Shown here: in pieces, positions 1 through 9,299 of the stretch
Numbering within the stretch: the stretch's first letter is position 1
How the letters are laid out: each line of letters begins with the position of its first letter
Origin: Viola odorata
Taxonomy: Eukaryota > Streptophyta > Magnoliopsida > Malpighiales > Violaceae
Direction: 5' to 3'
DNA length: 64,000 nt
Assembly: GCA_963691705.1 (NCBI GenBank)
Contig: OY829545.1
Span: 58,059,179-58,123,178, forward strand
Notes under the pieces: generated by a model
Told to the model about the DNA's origin: nothing
Database searches by the model: none
The model's input: only the letters and a program-made list of their open reading frames with translations
Position numbers and translations under genes: made by a program

Positions 1-323
1 TATTGGTTGGAGCAAATGTAATTACTGAAAATTCAAACAATCATAAAAGCAGAAATTCCAATTGAGAAAATCCTAATAAACTAAGGAACCGTCATCTTTA
101 TCACCCAAACATGACAACACAGATTCAAACTTTGCAAACTCAACAAATTACACAAATAAACAGAAACCCAGTAAAATGGTAAATTGTGTGTTTAATATGT
201 ATGAAAAACTTAAACATACTTTACTTACCATAAAAGAAATTCCACCCTAAATTTATTTTAAACATTTTTTTAAGGAATGGTAAAATCAATTTTTGTTCGT
301 ACATATAAAGAAATATATACATC
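1..323. other. AT-rich spacer, no gene seen
   Basis: I see no reading frame, RNA gene or recognisable repeat here. The last ten bases before the next element (324-333) are one copy of its target-site duplication. Confidence 0.6.
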
Positions 324-333
324 AAACAGATAA

Positions 334-469
334 GGGAAAAAGCACCCCGGGGTCCCTATGGTTATTATTTTTATTTTAGTTGATCCCACTTTTCAATTTC
401 TGTGACATTTGATCCCTACCGTCATTGTCATTAGCACCCGGGGTGCCTATCGTCAAAATTGACGTTAAC
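334..469 (+). repeat. Left terminal inverted repeat (outer part)
   Basis: This is the outer 136 bp of the left TIR. The TIR resumes at 1292 after the solo LTR, where GGTCGCTTTTTGCC matches the reverse complement of the right TIR. Confidence 0.8.
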
Positions 470-1288
470 TGTTAAGGTCTAAGCCTTGGTGTTCAAGCTT
501 AGCCTTAACATGGAACCTGAGACGCGCCGAAGGCGTATGGATTTGACGAATAGCCCTTTATAGGGTATGTGAAGGGAAAGTCCAATTAGGTGTGATAGCT
601 CTCCACCAACCCCTGGGCAAGATATGAGAATATGCTTGCCTAAGTGAGCTTCTCCTATGCGGGTCCGGCATAGGTGTGCGAGTGAGCCTTCCGTGTTAAG
701 GAATGAGCGTTGCCATCATGGTTGTGCTATGATGGCCACTTCTAGTTAGTTCCGTGTTAGAACTAGTAGTGCGCATATATGACAGGGACGAGGTTTGGGA
801 TGGATTGCGAGAGTTGCTACGGAAGAACTATCTAAGGGTTCGAGGATCGGATAAAGGCCTTGCCTTAGGCGTAGGGCAAGCATAGGCCGAGGTGAGAGAA
901 CTCAGCCTATGACATGGTCGTGCATTGCTGAGAGGCGCGGGCGAACATGGGCTAGAGGCCCGAGAGGGCGTGGCCTCGAGAGATGGCCGAGGACGAGAGA
1001 AGCCTTCCTACGAGACGCATACGAGCGACTCAGGCGATGGCCTTGACTATCATGGACTCGCCTTAGTCGGGCGTGTGCGCGAGAAGTAGAAAATGACTTG
1101 GGCGTTAGTCGTGGGTTAGACTAAGCCATAAGAGATCGGATGAGTCGGTGCTGAGTCTTGTCAATAGTTTTGCACGAGACGAAGCTATATGAGGGATGTC
1201 AGAGACTACTGTCAAGGACAGGGGAAAGCCTGGCCAAGATTGTGGAATCTAGGCGCCGCACGGGCCAAGAATAAGTAGGACCGTGACA
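470..1288. mobile_element. Solo LTR nested in the left TIR
   Basis: The segment starts TGTTAAGGTC and ends GACCGTGACA, giving canonical TG...CA ends. It is absent from the otherwise matching right TIR of the host element. The flanks are GTTAAC on the left (464-469) and GTTC on the right (1289-1292), an imperfect duplication of the target. It is GC-richer than its surroundings and has no coding capacity. I cannot assign it to a superfamily without an internal region. Confidence 0.7.
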
Positions 1289-2704
1289 GTTCGGTCGCTT
1301 TTTGCCGTTAACGTCATTATTTTATTATTACTTTTGACACATGTCAATTCAGAAAAAAATATAATTAATTAAAAAATTCAAAAAAAAATATAATTAATTT
1401 CAAAATTCAGAAAATAATATAATTAATTTAACAAATTCAGAAAATAATTTAAATTTTTTATTAAAAAATGTAATTAATTTAAAAATTCAGAAAACAAATA
1501 TAATTAATTAAATAAACTTAGAAAAACAATATAATTAATTTAAAAAATTTAGAAAATAATTTAAAATTTTTATTAAAAAATGTCATTAATTTAAAAAATC
1601 AGAAAACAAATATAATTAATTAAATAAACTCAGAAAAACAATATAATTAATTTAAAAAATCCAGAAAATAATTTAACAATTTTATTAAAATATTTTATTA
1701 ATTTAAAAATTCAGAAAACAAATATAATTAATTAAATAAACTCAGAAAAAATATATAATTAATTTAAAAAATTTAGAAAATAATTTAAATTTTTTATTAA
1801 ATAATGTAATTAATTTAAAAATTCCGAAAAATAATATAATTATTTTTTTAAATTTTAATTTTATTATCTCTTACTTCCTTTATTTTCACTTCTCCTCCTC
1901 TTTTCAAAAATATCTCCAAAATAGTTTTATTAATTAGTTCAAAAAATAACATAAATTAAGATTTCTTTTTACAGCATAGGAGAGATGATGAAGAGATGGT
2001 GACGGTGTTGGGTTTGGTTGGGGATCTGGGAAGTGGAGCGTGGCAGGCGAGATGAGTGGCCATGTAAAGGTGGCTCATTTTTTGTGCATAGACATGAAAT
2101 AAAATTAATTACACTGTTTACATTATTTACATTTGACTAGGGAAAGAAAGAAAGAAAAAAAGAAGAAATAAAAGAAAGAAAGAAATAGAAAGAAGAAAAT
2201 AAAAAAAGGAGGAGAAGTGAAAATAAATGAAATAAGAGATAATAAAAGAAAAAAAGAAAAAAATAATTATATTATTTTTATGAATTTTTAAATTATTTAC
2301 ATTGTCTTTTAAATTTGTTTTAATTAACTATATTATTTTCTGAAATTTTAAATTAATTACATTGCTTTTTATAAATTAATTACATTATTTTCTGAATTTT
2401 TTAAAATAATTATATTATTTTCTGAATTTTTAAATTAATTAGATAATAAAACTAATTTTTTAAAAATTAATTAGATAATAAAAGGAAAACAAATTATATT
2501 ATTTTCAGATTTTTTAATTAATTATATTATTTTCAGATTTTTTTAATTAATTATATCACTTTCTGAATTTTTTAATTAATTATATATATTTTTAATTTTT
2601 TAATTAATTATAAATTTTTTGAATTTTTTAATTAGTTATATTTTTTTCTAAATTTTTTAATTAATTATAATTGTTTTTGAATTTCTTTATTAATTATAAT
2701 TTTT

Positions 2705-2891
2705 CTGATTTGACACGTGTAAAAAATAATAATAAAATAATGACGTTAATGGCAAAAAGCGACCGTTAACATCAATTTTGACGATAGGGACTCCCGGGTG
2801 CTGACGGTAGCGACCAAATGTTACAGAAATTGAAAAGTAGAATTAACTAAAATAAAAATAATAACCATAGGGACCCGGGGTGCTTTTTCCC
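2705..2891 (-). repeat. Right terminal inverted repeat
   Basis: This is the reverse complement of 334-469 joined to about 1292-1345. It is uninterrupted, and so shows what the left TIR looked like before the solo LTR inserted. Confidence 0.8.
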
Positions 2892-2926
2892 AAACAGACA
2901 AACACTAATAATCCAAAGAAATAGTA

Positions 2927-3159
2927 CTCCCTCCGTCCATAAATAACTGTCGCTTTGACTTTTGGCACGCATTTTAAGAAGGCCGTATGACTCACTATTT
3001 GAGACAATTTTGCCCCAAATTTTTTCTCGGACGTACGTTAAGGATTAACGTACGTTCGAAAAAAAGTACGGAATTTTTTGGGGTCAAATAGTGAGTCATC
3101 CGGCCTCCTTAAAATACGTGCCCAAAGTCAAAGCGTCCATTAAAAATGGACGGAGGGAG
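2927..3159. mobile_element. Stowaway-type MITE (Tc1/mariner)
   Basis: This is a 233-bp element with CTCCCTCCGTCC termini in inverted orientation, flanked by TA dinucleotides (2925-2926 and 3160-3161). The interior is a near-perfect palindrome around AACGTACGTT at about 3045, so the element forms one long hairpin. It is non-coding. The termini and TA duplication are diagnostic of Stowaway MITEs. Confidence 0.9.
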
Positions 3160-4548
3160 TAGTTTTTATGAATAATCACCATTTGAAGTTTAACATTAAA
3201 CTATACTAAAAGGGTAGATGGGTTTCCAAAATTACTTCTTTGCCCTTACTAAGGGTGGTAATTATGATTATTTATGTTGTTTAGTAATATTAAACAAAAG
3301 TTGGATTCTTTTGTAATTTTGTCAGGTCAAGTAGATTTTTTGAGGAACTTTAATTCATCTCGTTTGCTTGCTTTTCTTTTTGAGGAAGTTTTCCCGGTTC
3401 TGTAACTTTTGTTCGTGTGTAGCGTCGGTGAGAAGATTCGCAAAAGGATAGAAACTAGGAACGGCCGTAGGATGACATTAACGGCACGATCGCATCACGG
3501 GTAGCGATTTAGTACGCGCGTGCTCACTGTGCTCACCTATCAATTTATCAAAGGCGAATGTATTTCCTTTGGTATATAGTTCGATAAAAAATTCGCTTGT
3601 AAGCGATAAAAATTTGAACAGAAAAAATACTAAAATTAAAATTGAGCGAATTGCAACGAGATAGCGGGAGTTAGAAAAATAATAAAAGATAAGTAGCTAA
3701 TGAGCGAAATTGTTCGACCATTGGTTTCGAGAATTTTACTCAGAACCGATATGAGTTCGAACGGAAAAAAGTTTTAAAAATGCGATAAATATATGAAATA
3801 AAATTTAAATGACCTTAAGCGTAAAAACAAACATCACTTGGACGAAAATAGAAAGAAATACGATTTTAGAAAATTGACGTTAAAATTATGAAGAAAAAAA
3901 ATTGACGAAAAATCAAAAATCGGATAGCAACACTTTATCATTCAATCTTTTGATTTGTGTTCGCGTGTGGCATGCATATTAGTTTTTTATGCTATCTTTG
4001 ATTCTGATTTAAATAAGTTGTGAGTGATTTTTCTTTTTAATTTTTTTTTTGGATTGGACTCATGAGTTATCAATGGCCTTCCATCAAGGAAGCAATTCAT
4101 CATTTTTATGCAAATTAATTCTTTTAGGGAGTGGTTGACAAATTGCATTAGCAGACACAATAAATAGTACTCCATACCCAGTGGATTATGTGACAGTAAT
4201 TAATTAGGAAACAAAAGGGTGAAAAGAGGTGTAGCTTACAGTATACACCAAATATAAGCCAACACTCCCAACGGAGGAAACAAAAGGGAGAAAAGAGGAG
4301 TGTAGTTTACACTTTACTGTATACACCAGAGACAAAGAGGTAGGAGGATAGAGAGAGAAAAAAACATAAGCCAACACTCTCAGTCCCAACGGTTTGTGTT
4401 CTTTCTTTCCTTGACATATAAAGTACTGTTTGGAAAGAAAGTTTGTTGTGTTTTTTTATTTATTTAGGCTCCTTTAGTTGTTTTGTGGTGTGTTTTTTAC
4501 AGGTGGTGGAGATAAAAGAAGAAAGAAAGAAAGCAAAGAAAGAAGAAA
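3160..4548. other. Upstream region of the MBD-like exon
   Basis: No protein gene is seen. Before the ATG lie a purine-rich leader (4510-4548) and a possible 5'-UTR splice acceptor, TTTTTTACAG ending at 4502. A TATA-like ACATATAAAG lies at 4414-4423. Positions 4207-4391 hold a tandem duplication, listed separately. Confidence 0.4.
4207..4391 (+). repeat. Two-copy tandem duplication upstream of MBD-like exon
   Basis: Two imperfect copies start with GGAAACAAAAGGG at 4207 and about 4276. Both run through a GTATACACCA box and a CATAAGCCAACACTC box to CCCAACGG. The second copy is longer because of an insertion of AG-rich sequence. The duplication lies 150-350 bp upstream of the coding start, so it may be promoter sequence. 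Confidence 0.6.
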
Positions 4549-4608
4549 ATGACAGCAAATGAATCAGTTATCTCTGCTGAGCTTCCAGCTCCTCCTTCTT
4601 GGAAAAAG
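4549..4608 (+). CDS. First exon of an MBD10/11-like methyl-CpG-binding protein (partial)
   Basis: The ATG at 4549 opens a 20-codon reading frame ending ...ELPAPPSWKK, directly followed by a splice donor (AAG|GT at 4609). Plant MBD proteins of the MBD10/MBD11 group start in the same way: a short acidic leader, then an (E)LPAP-x-x-WKK motif. As far as I recall they have an intron right after it. These nuclear proteins carry one methyl-CpG-binding domain near the N terminus and act in chromatin silencing. The rest of the MBD domain should be in exon 2. I find no matching exon in the 580 bp before the first retrotransposon or in any non-TE stretch to the right. The gene is therefore either interrupted by more than 60 kb of repeats or truncated. 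Without splicing the frame runs on eight codons to a TAA at 4636. Confidence 0.6.
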
Positions 4609-5189
4609 GTTTTTTCTCTACTTGCTTCTTGTGTTTAACATGGTGTTTACAATTTGATGCTTTTATTATGTGTGAATTTAATGGTTTTGAAGTTGGGGCT
4701 TGCTTAATTGTTTAACCATAGATTTCATACGATCTTTGGTTAAACATTATGGACACAGTACGCAGAAATGATAATGACCATATTAAATCAACTGTTGATC
4801 AGATCATACCTTTTCAAGAGTTTGTATGAATATTCTTGTGGGATATTTGGTTAGTCCTGGTGAGCTTTTCTGCGCTATGAGATACATTCTCTTAGATTAC
4901 CGAATATCTCACTGCATCTAGCAGTGACGTCTGGAGTTGACATTGGTAAAGTTGTTTGAAAGGTGCACAAGATCGGAAAAGTTTTTGCTATCAAACGATG
5001 ATAATAGTTTATAAACGTGTAACGGTAACAGGGCTATGTTTGACATTAACTGCAGGATGGATATAAGGTAGGATGAGGATAACCTGCGACCCCGACTAGT
5101 GAATGTACTGTGTGCATAGACTCATCATTATTACTGTTGTATTGTTTGTAAGTCACCGTGGCCAAGTTTGTGATAACCTATATGCTGTG
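4609..5189 (+). other. Presumed first intron of the MBD-like gene, up to the Tat-1 LTR
   Basis: This begins with a GT donor and has AT-rich, intron-like composition. I see no exon-like open frame. From about 5040 the sequence becomes GC-richer, which may already be repeat. Confidence 0.4.
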
Positions 5190-6000
5190 TGATAACTTGT
5201 GAGGTGGGGTAGTAGTTATTCTGGGAATTGCGGCGGTGATAGAGCTATGAGATTGCCTCAGGCGTGACCTGCAAAGAGCCGGAGGGGGGGCCTCCGGCGT
5301 AGAGCCTCTGATGGGCAAGTTAGTATGTTGCTTAGCAAGAGTATTGTATGCGAGGAAGGATAGTTATCGGAGTATTTAGCGTGAGCTCAGTCTATAGAGA
5401 TTCTGTCCTCCTTTCTGAATGGGGTGTGGCTGTATTTATAGCCCATTCTTTGCTTGGCTTCCTGAACCCGTGGGGCCCATGTTGCAGGCTAGGTGTAGTA
5501 TATGATGAGTGTAATTAATGTCATCCCTTCCTCATTAAGACCCCTCACATCTGTATTATGTGCTGGTCGCTTCCTCATTAATTGCAGTCACTTCAGCATT
5601 AAGTGTGCTTTGAGAGTGATCATTACGGTGTGACTCAGCAAGGCGAACTGGTAGGTATGTCGGCACCGGTAGGTGGGACACATTTTGGTAGGGTTATCCT
5701 CCCGTTAGGCTCCCTTGGGTGGAGGTCTAACGGTAGGATCCTTCCTTCTCATGGTAAGGTGTCTTCCGTTTGTGTTGTCCTTCCGTTTGCCTCCGTTGTG
5801 GAGTGTCTAACGAGTGTGGCCTTTCACTGAATACATGGCCTGGCCTTAGATAGGCTGAGTCATGCGGTTGCGAAATGTCCCTTTTGCCCTTGTGCTATTT
5901 TCATGTATTATCAGAAGCCCAACTGAAAACCAGCCCGAGTGTTTACCAAGGGCGGTCCCCATCTGGTGTTATGAAAATTTTAATTCGGGGTGTGTTATCC
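5190..6000 (-). repeat. 3' LTR of Tat-1
   Basis: On the plus strand it begins TGATAAC and ends GTTATCC. These are inverted, and comparable to the TGATAAC...TTATCA ends of the Tat-2 LTR, with the final CA changed to CC. A minus-strand TATA box (TATAAATA, 5433-5440) sits mid-LTR. Just outside the right end, 6001-6011 reads CCCCCCTTTTT, which on the minus strand is a polypurine tract directly preceding a 3' LTR. The ends were judged by eye. Confidence 0.6.
5433..5440 (-). promoter_or_regulatory. TATA box of the Tat-1 LTR
   Basis: GGCTATAAATACAGCC on the minus strand, in the expected place for an LTR promoter firing leftward. Confidence 0.55.
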
Positions 6001-6527
6001 CCCCCTTTTTCGGGTGATTATTTTGCCATGTTTTTCTTTCTCCGCTGCGATAGCTTCCTGCTTTTATGCCGGTAGCGTCCTCTTTTTGCTGTGTTGCTTT
6101 CTGAATATGCTGCGTTGGGAACATGTCTCTTCGATAGACATTTCACCGCCATTTCTTAATTATTTCTACCCTTGTCTTGCCCTCCCTGAATGACTTATTA
6201 TCTTTGTCTGATATTGCGGTAGATTTTATTCTGACGTTGTTTCCTCCTCCTGAATTTATCTTTCTCGATCCGGGTGCCCACACAGAAGTCTCTAGCCCCT
6301 CAAACATTTATTATCACAGTTGTTCCGAGCGGTGAAATGTCATTAGCCTGCTGGAATCATGATTACTACTGCTAACATGTCACTATTTTTGGGATGTGAG
6401 TGTCATAGAGGGTCTAAGTCACCACTGTAGTTGTTTTGACCTGGCTGATAATACGTGGTTCGCCACCTAGCCATTGGATTGTCGCCACTTATCGTAATTT
6501 TCTTTTTACTAAATAGGGGTTTTTGCC

Positions 6528-6535
6528 TATAAATA
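6528..6535 (+). promoter_or_regulatory. TATA box ahead of a 165-residue antisense ORF
   Basis: GCCTATAAATAGGAC on the plus strand, opposite to Tat-1 transcription and 72 bp upstream of the ATG at 6607. It has the same context (GCC-TATAAAT) as the box of ORF D in Tat-2. Confidence 0.5.
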
Positions 6536-6606
6536 GGACGCCTTTGGTGATTTTTATTCCTCATCTCTTCCTCTCTTGGATAAACTTGGGGTTTATTGTC
6601 TCAATC

Positions 6607-7104
6607 ATGCTTACAGTTTTTCTCTTTTACTTTCCCTGGATCCCTACTGAACATGCTTTCGGTAGCGTCCCATTTTTAAAGTATTCCCTGACGAGTTTTG
6701 ACCTGTTGGGCCGTTTTGAATATGTATTGACTATTCCTTATGGTATCAGAGGAGCATATAAGACTTCCTTTGTTAGCTTAAGAGCCTGGCTTCCTTATCT
6801 TATGTTTGATGAAGGAAATGATATTCCGGATCATGTGTGTCTTGTTGAGCAGCCGCAAGAAGGTGTCCTTTCCGACATCCATCTCACTGTCGGTAGGGTT
6901 CCTCTTGCTAACGTTCCTCTTTGGGCTTTTCTCATGGTAGTTCTTCTTTCAGAGACTTTAGACTTTGATAGTTGTTCTATCTGCCTAAGAAATGCCTTCC
7001 TAAGCTATTCAGGGGGATCTTCCGTTGCTTCTGAACATCTTTTTGCTCTCCTCTTCCCGTTCCGGGTTATCTTTTCGGAGGAGCAATGGATCAGCTGGGC
7101 TTGA
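6607..7104 (+). CDS. Hypothetical 165-residue antisense ORF of Tat-1
   Basis: I do not recognise this protein. It is a plus-strand frame, opposite to the retroelement's own direction, between the 3' LTR and ORF D. I start it at ATG 6607 because the open frame extends back over the TATA box at 6528-6535. It opens with a hydrophobic, possibly membrane-inserted stretch (LTVFLFYF), has a second hydrophobic run (VPLWAFLMVVLL) near residues 100-111, and ends after EEQWISWA. In another frame an open stretch continues to 7300, so the end may be frameshifted. I see no homologue in the equivalent region of Tat-2, so it is either lineage-specific or not a gene. Confidence 0.3.
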   Translation: MLTVFLFYFPWIPTEHAFGSVPFLKYSLTSFDLLGRFEYVLTIPYGIRGAYKTSFVSLRAWLPYLMFDEGNDIPDHVCLVEQPQEGVLSDIHLTVGRVPLANVPLWAFLMVVLLSETLDFDSCSICLRNAFLSYSGGSSVASEHLFALLFPFRVIFSEEQWISWA

Positions 7105-7809
7105 GGAATGCTTGGGGTGTAGTGATGCTAGTGCAACGCATCTTCATCCTTTCGCGATGGTTGTAGCCCTTCGGCCTCTTTCTTCCAGTGAAGAATACAA
7201 CCCGTCACTTGGGTTGTGCCAGAATTTAGAGAGATTTTTGAGTAGCGTAGGCTTTCTTGTATTTATTTTTATCCTCTATCTTTTTGTAGATGTCGTATAG
7301 CTGAGTATCCAATGAATCCGGTAGATTTTTGACGTTTCTGATATTTGTGTATGTTTTTCACGCTTTCTGAGTTCTACTGGATCTGCCTCCCAGTTAGGCT
7401 AGGATCTGGCCCGTTTTTCTCGTGGTTTTCGGGGGTACCGTTTGATTAAATACTTGTCTGATTTCTGTCTTCTGTACAACTATCATGAGGTTACCGGACT
7501 TCATTCGAGACGGTAGTGTATTTGTTTTATGGAGAAGCTGGTTAGTCTGGCAGTGAGTCTATTGGTGGCAAATTGATTCAAGTGCGACTGTTGGTTCGAG
7601 ATTTATTTTTGTCGAGTCCCAATGGCCGCGTATGCTCTTTACTCGGGTCTTTTCCAACGATCGTGCCCTTTGACTGGGGTGTTTCTTTGTTTTTCGTATT
7701 TACTGCTGTCTGTTCTTCACGTTTTTTCAGGCGTCGCGTCTCTGCGAAGTTTCGTGCTTTTCTTGCTTTGCATTAATTGCTTTATCTGTGGGTTTTCTTC
7801 CTCCTCTTC

Positions 7810-7817
7810 TATAAATT
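7810..7817 (+). promoter_or_regulatory. TATA box of antisense ORF D (Tat-1)
   Basis: TATAAATTGCCCC lies about 50 bp upstream of the ORF D start. The Tat-2 copy has TATAAATTGGGGA at nearly the same spacing, although the sequence between box and ATG is otherwise diverged. Confidence 0.65.
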
Positions 7818-7864
7818 GCCCCTTTGTTCTTATTTCGCAGAGACTTATTGTTTCCCCCACTTCT

Positions 7865-8242
7865 ATGGCTATGGATGAGCAAACAAAAGGGCAGCTTCTT
7901 CTAAGTATTGCCATGGTTAAGCAGAATTCTCGTCGTCACCTGAATGTTCTGCAGGAGGTTCTTGATGATACCCTGGTTGACCTTACTCGTCTGGAAGACC
8001 TTGCTGGTCCGCTAGAGATTCAGCGGGATTGCACTATTGATGAAGATGATGGTGCGCTGGACGTAGTTACTTCTCTTAGCGCGTGTCTCACCCATACTTG
8101 GGTGGCTATCAACATGATTCAAAATAAAAGGGACCAACTGGATGCATGTTTCAACAGTTTTGCCCTTATTCCTGACCAGGTTGGGGCGGTAGCAGCTTCT
8201 ATGGGAGATATTCCTCTTACCCCCGATTCGGGGGATGAATGA
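7865..8242 (+). CDS. Antisense ORF D of Tat-1 (conserved 125-residue protein)
   Basis: Function unknown. The protein has 125 residues from ATG 7865, or 123 from the second ATG at 7871, which aligns best with the Tat-2 copy (MDEQTK against MDHLTK). It is mostly predicted helix, with no cysteines of a zinc finger and no transmembrane segment, and an acidic tail ending DSGDE. The best-conserved block is a helix: VTSLSACLTHTWVAINMIQ here against VSKLAASIARIQVVIAMLQ in the Tat-2 copy at 50041-50418. Both are followed by (N/Q)KRD or QRKD, then L-x-x-C. Equal length, start, acidic end and a matching TATA box in two diverged elements argue for selection. It is transcribed, if at all, opposite to gag-pol. 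I know of no named domain that matches. Confidence 0.6.
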   Translation: MAMDEQTKGQLLLSIAMVKQNSRRHLNVLQEVLDDTLVDLTRLEDLAGPLEIQRDCTIDEDDGALDVVTSLSACLTHTWVAINMIQNKRDQLDACFNSFALIPDQVGAVAASMGDIPLTPDSGDE

Positions 8243-9299
8243 TGTTTCCTTTTCTTTCCTTCTCTGTAGATGTCGTATGACACCATTATAAATAAATCTT
8301 TCCTTTCTGTTTGGTACTTCTTCGATAGATTAGCATGTCTTCCCTTTTTGCTTTGACTTGTAACAATGCTCTGGGTTGTTCTTATGGTAGCATCTTTGTT
8401 CCGGTAGATTTTGATTTTTCCATGTGGTGGGATCTTGTCCTTTGCCCTTAGTGTCGTTTACTCTTTGTCTGTTTTCGGTAGATTTTTCTTTGATTGTTCC
8501 TGTTTCTAGTAGAGCTTGTTTTTCCCGATAACAATAGACTGCTTGTATTATTTTCTCTCTTTTTCAGATAGATTCTCTGTCTTTGCTCGATTGGGTGATT
8601 TTTTCGGTAGATTTCCCTCGTTTGCTTCCTTGATCTGAAATGATAACTCTTGTCATTTTGCTAAGACACAATGATTTTTTTTTGTTGGTACTCCTTTGCT
8701 GGATTTCTCGAACATTATATTTATTTTTTTTCGGTAGGTGTTTTCCTGTGTTGCCTTTTCTATACGAAGAGATTTTTTGGTAAGTGTTCCACCCTTGATT
8801 CTTTCTTTAACTTGTGATGTTTGGGTCTATCTTTCCCATAAAGGCTATGTCAGGCGTATTTAATGCGCGTCTTATCAGTGAAGCTACGCGCCTTTTGAGT
8901 GCTTTTCTCGATTTTTGAAACAATCTTTGGATGGGCCGTTTCGCGGGTGTGGGTAATCATTATTCTAGATTTCGAAGGGACTTTTGGATCAACGCTAGGT
9001 GACGCGTCGTTTCGCTATATGTAGCCGGCCACTTGTCGTTTGTTCATAGGGTTTTTTGACGGTACTAGTGAGGCGCTATATATATCTCGTTACTCATCCC
9101 TTTGCCCTTCTCTTTTTTCGCTAGTTTTTGATTTCCTCACGCTCTCGATTTACCTGCATTTGCTCCTTGGTGTTGCTTTGCTATCCTTTCAGTACGTCTG
9201 TGTTTGGTCGTGCTTTCGTCGGTGATTTGTTAGGTATTTCCTTCCGTCCTTGCTGTTATTTCCATTCTGGCCCGTTGCTTTCCTTTTATTCCTCTTAAC
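8243..9299 (+). other. Non-coding spacer with scattered CGGTAGATTT motifs
   Basis: No gene. A T-rich stretch with recurring GGTAGATTT copies, for example near 8403, 8477 and 8606. A TATA-like run (GCTATATATATC) near 9075 may serve the gene starting at 9300. The last 70 bp are a pyrimidine-rich leader ending in AACATG at the start codon. Confidence 0.4.

Larger units (their letters stand above)
334..2891. mobile_element. Non-autonomous Mutator-like foldback element
   Basis: The termini are inverted repeats: the left end starts GGGAAAAAGCACCCCGGGG and the right end is its near-exact reverse complement. The similarity continues inward for about 190 bp once the nested solo LTR is removed. The flanks AAACAGATAA (324-333) and AAACAGACAA (2892-2901) form a 10-bp target-site duplication with one mismatch, as expected for Mutator-like elements (9-11 bp). 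Inside the TIRs both arms are made of AT-rich units around 'aattaatttaaaaattcag'. The right arm is broadly the reverse complement of the left, so the whole element can fold back. About 130 bp of unique GC-richer sequence lies near the centre (about 1975-2110), followed by a GAAA-rich purine tract at 2140-2245. There is no transposase, so mobility would need an enzyme supplied in trans. Confidence 0.8.
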
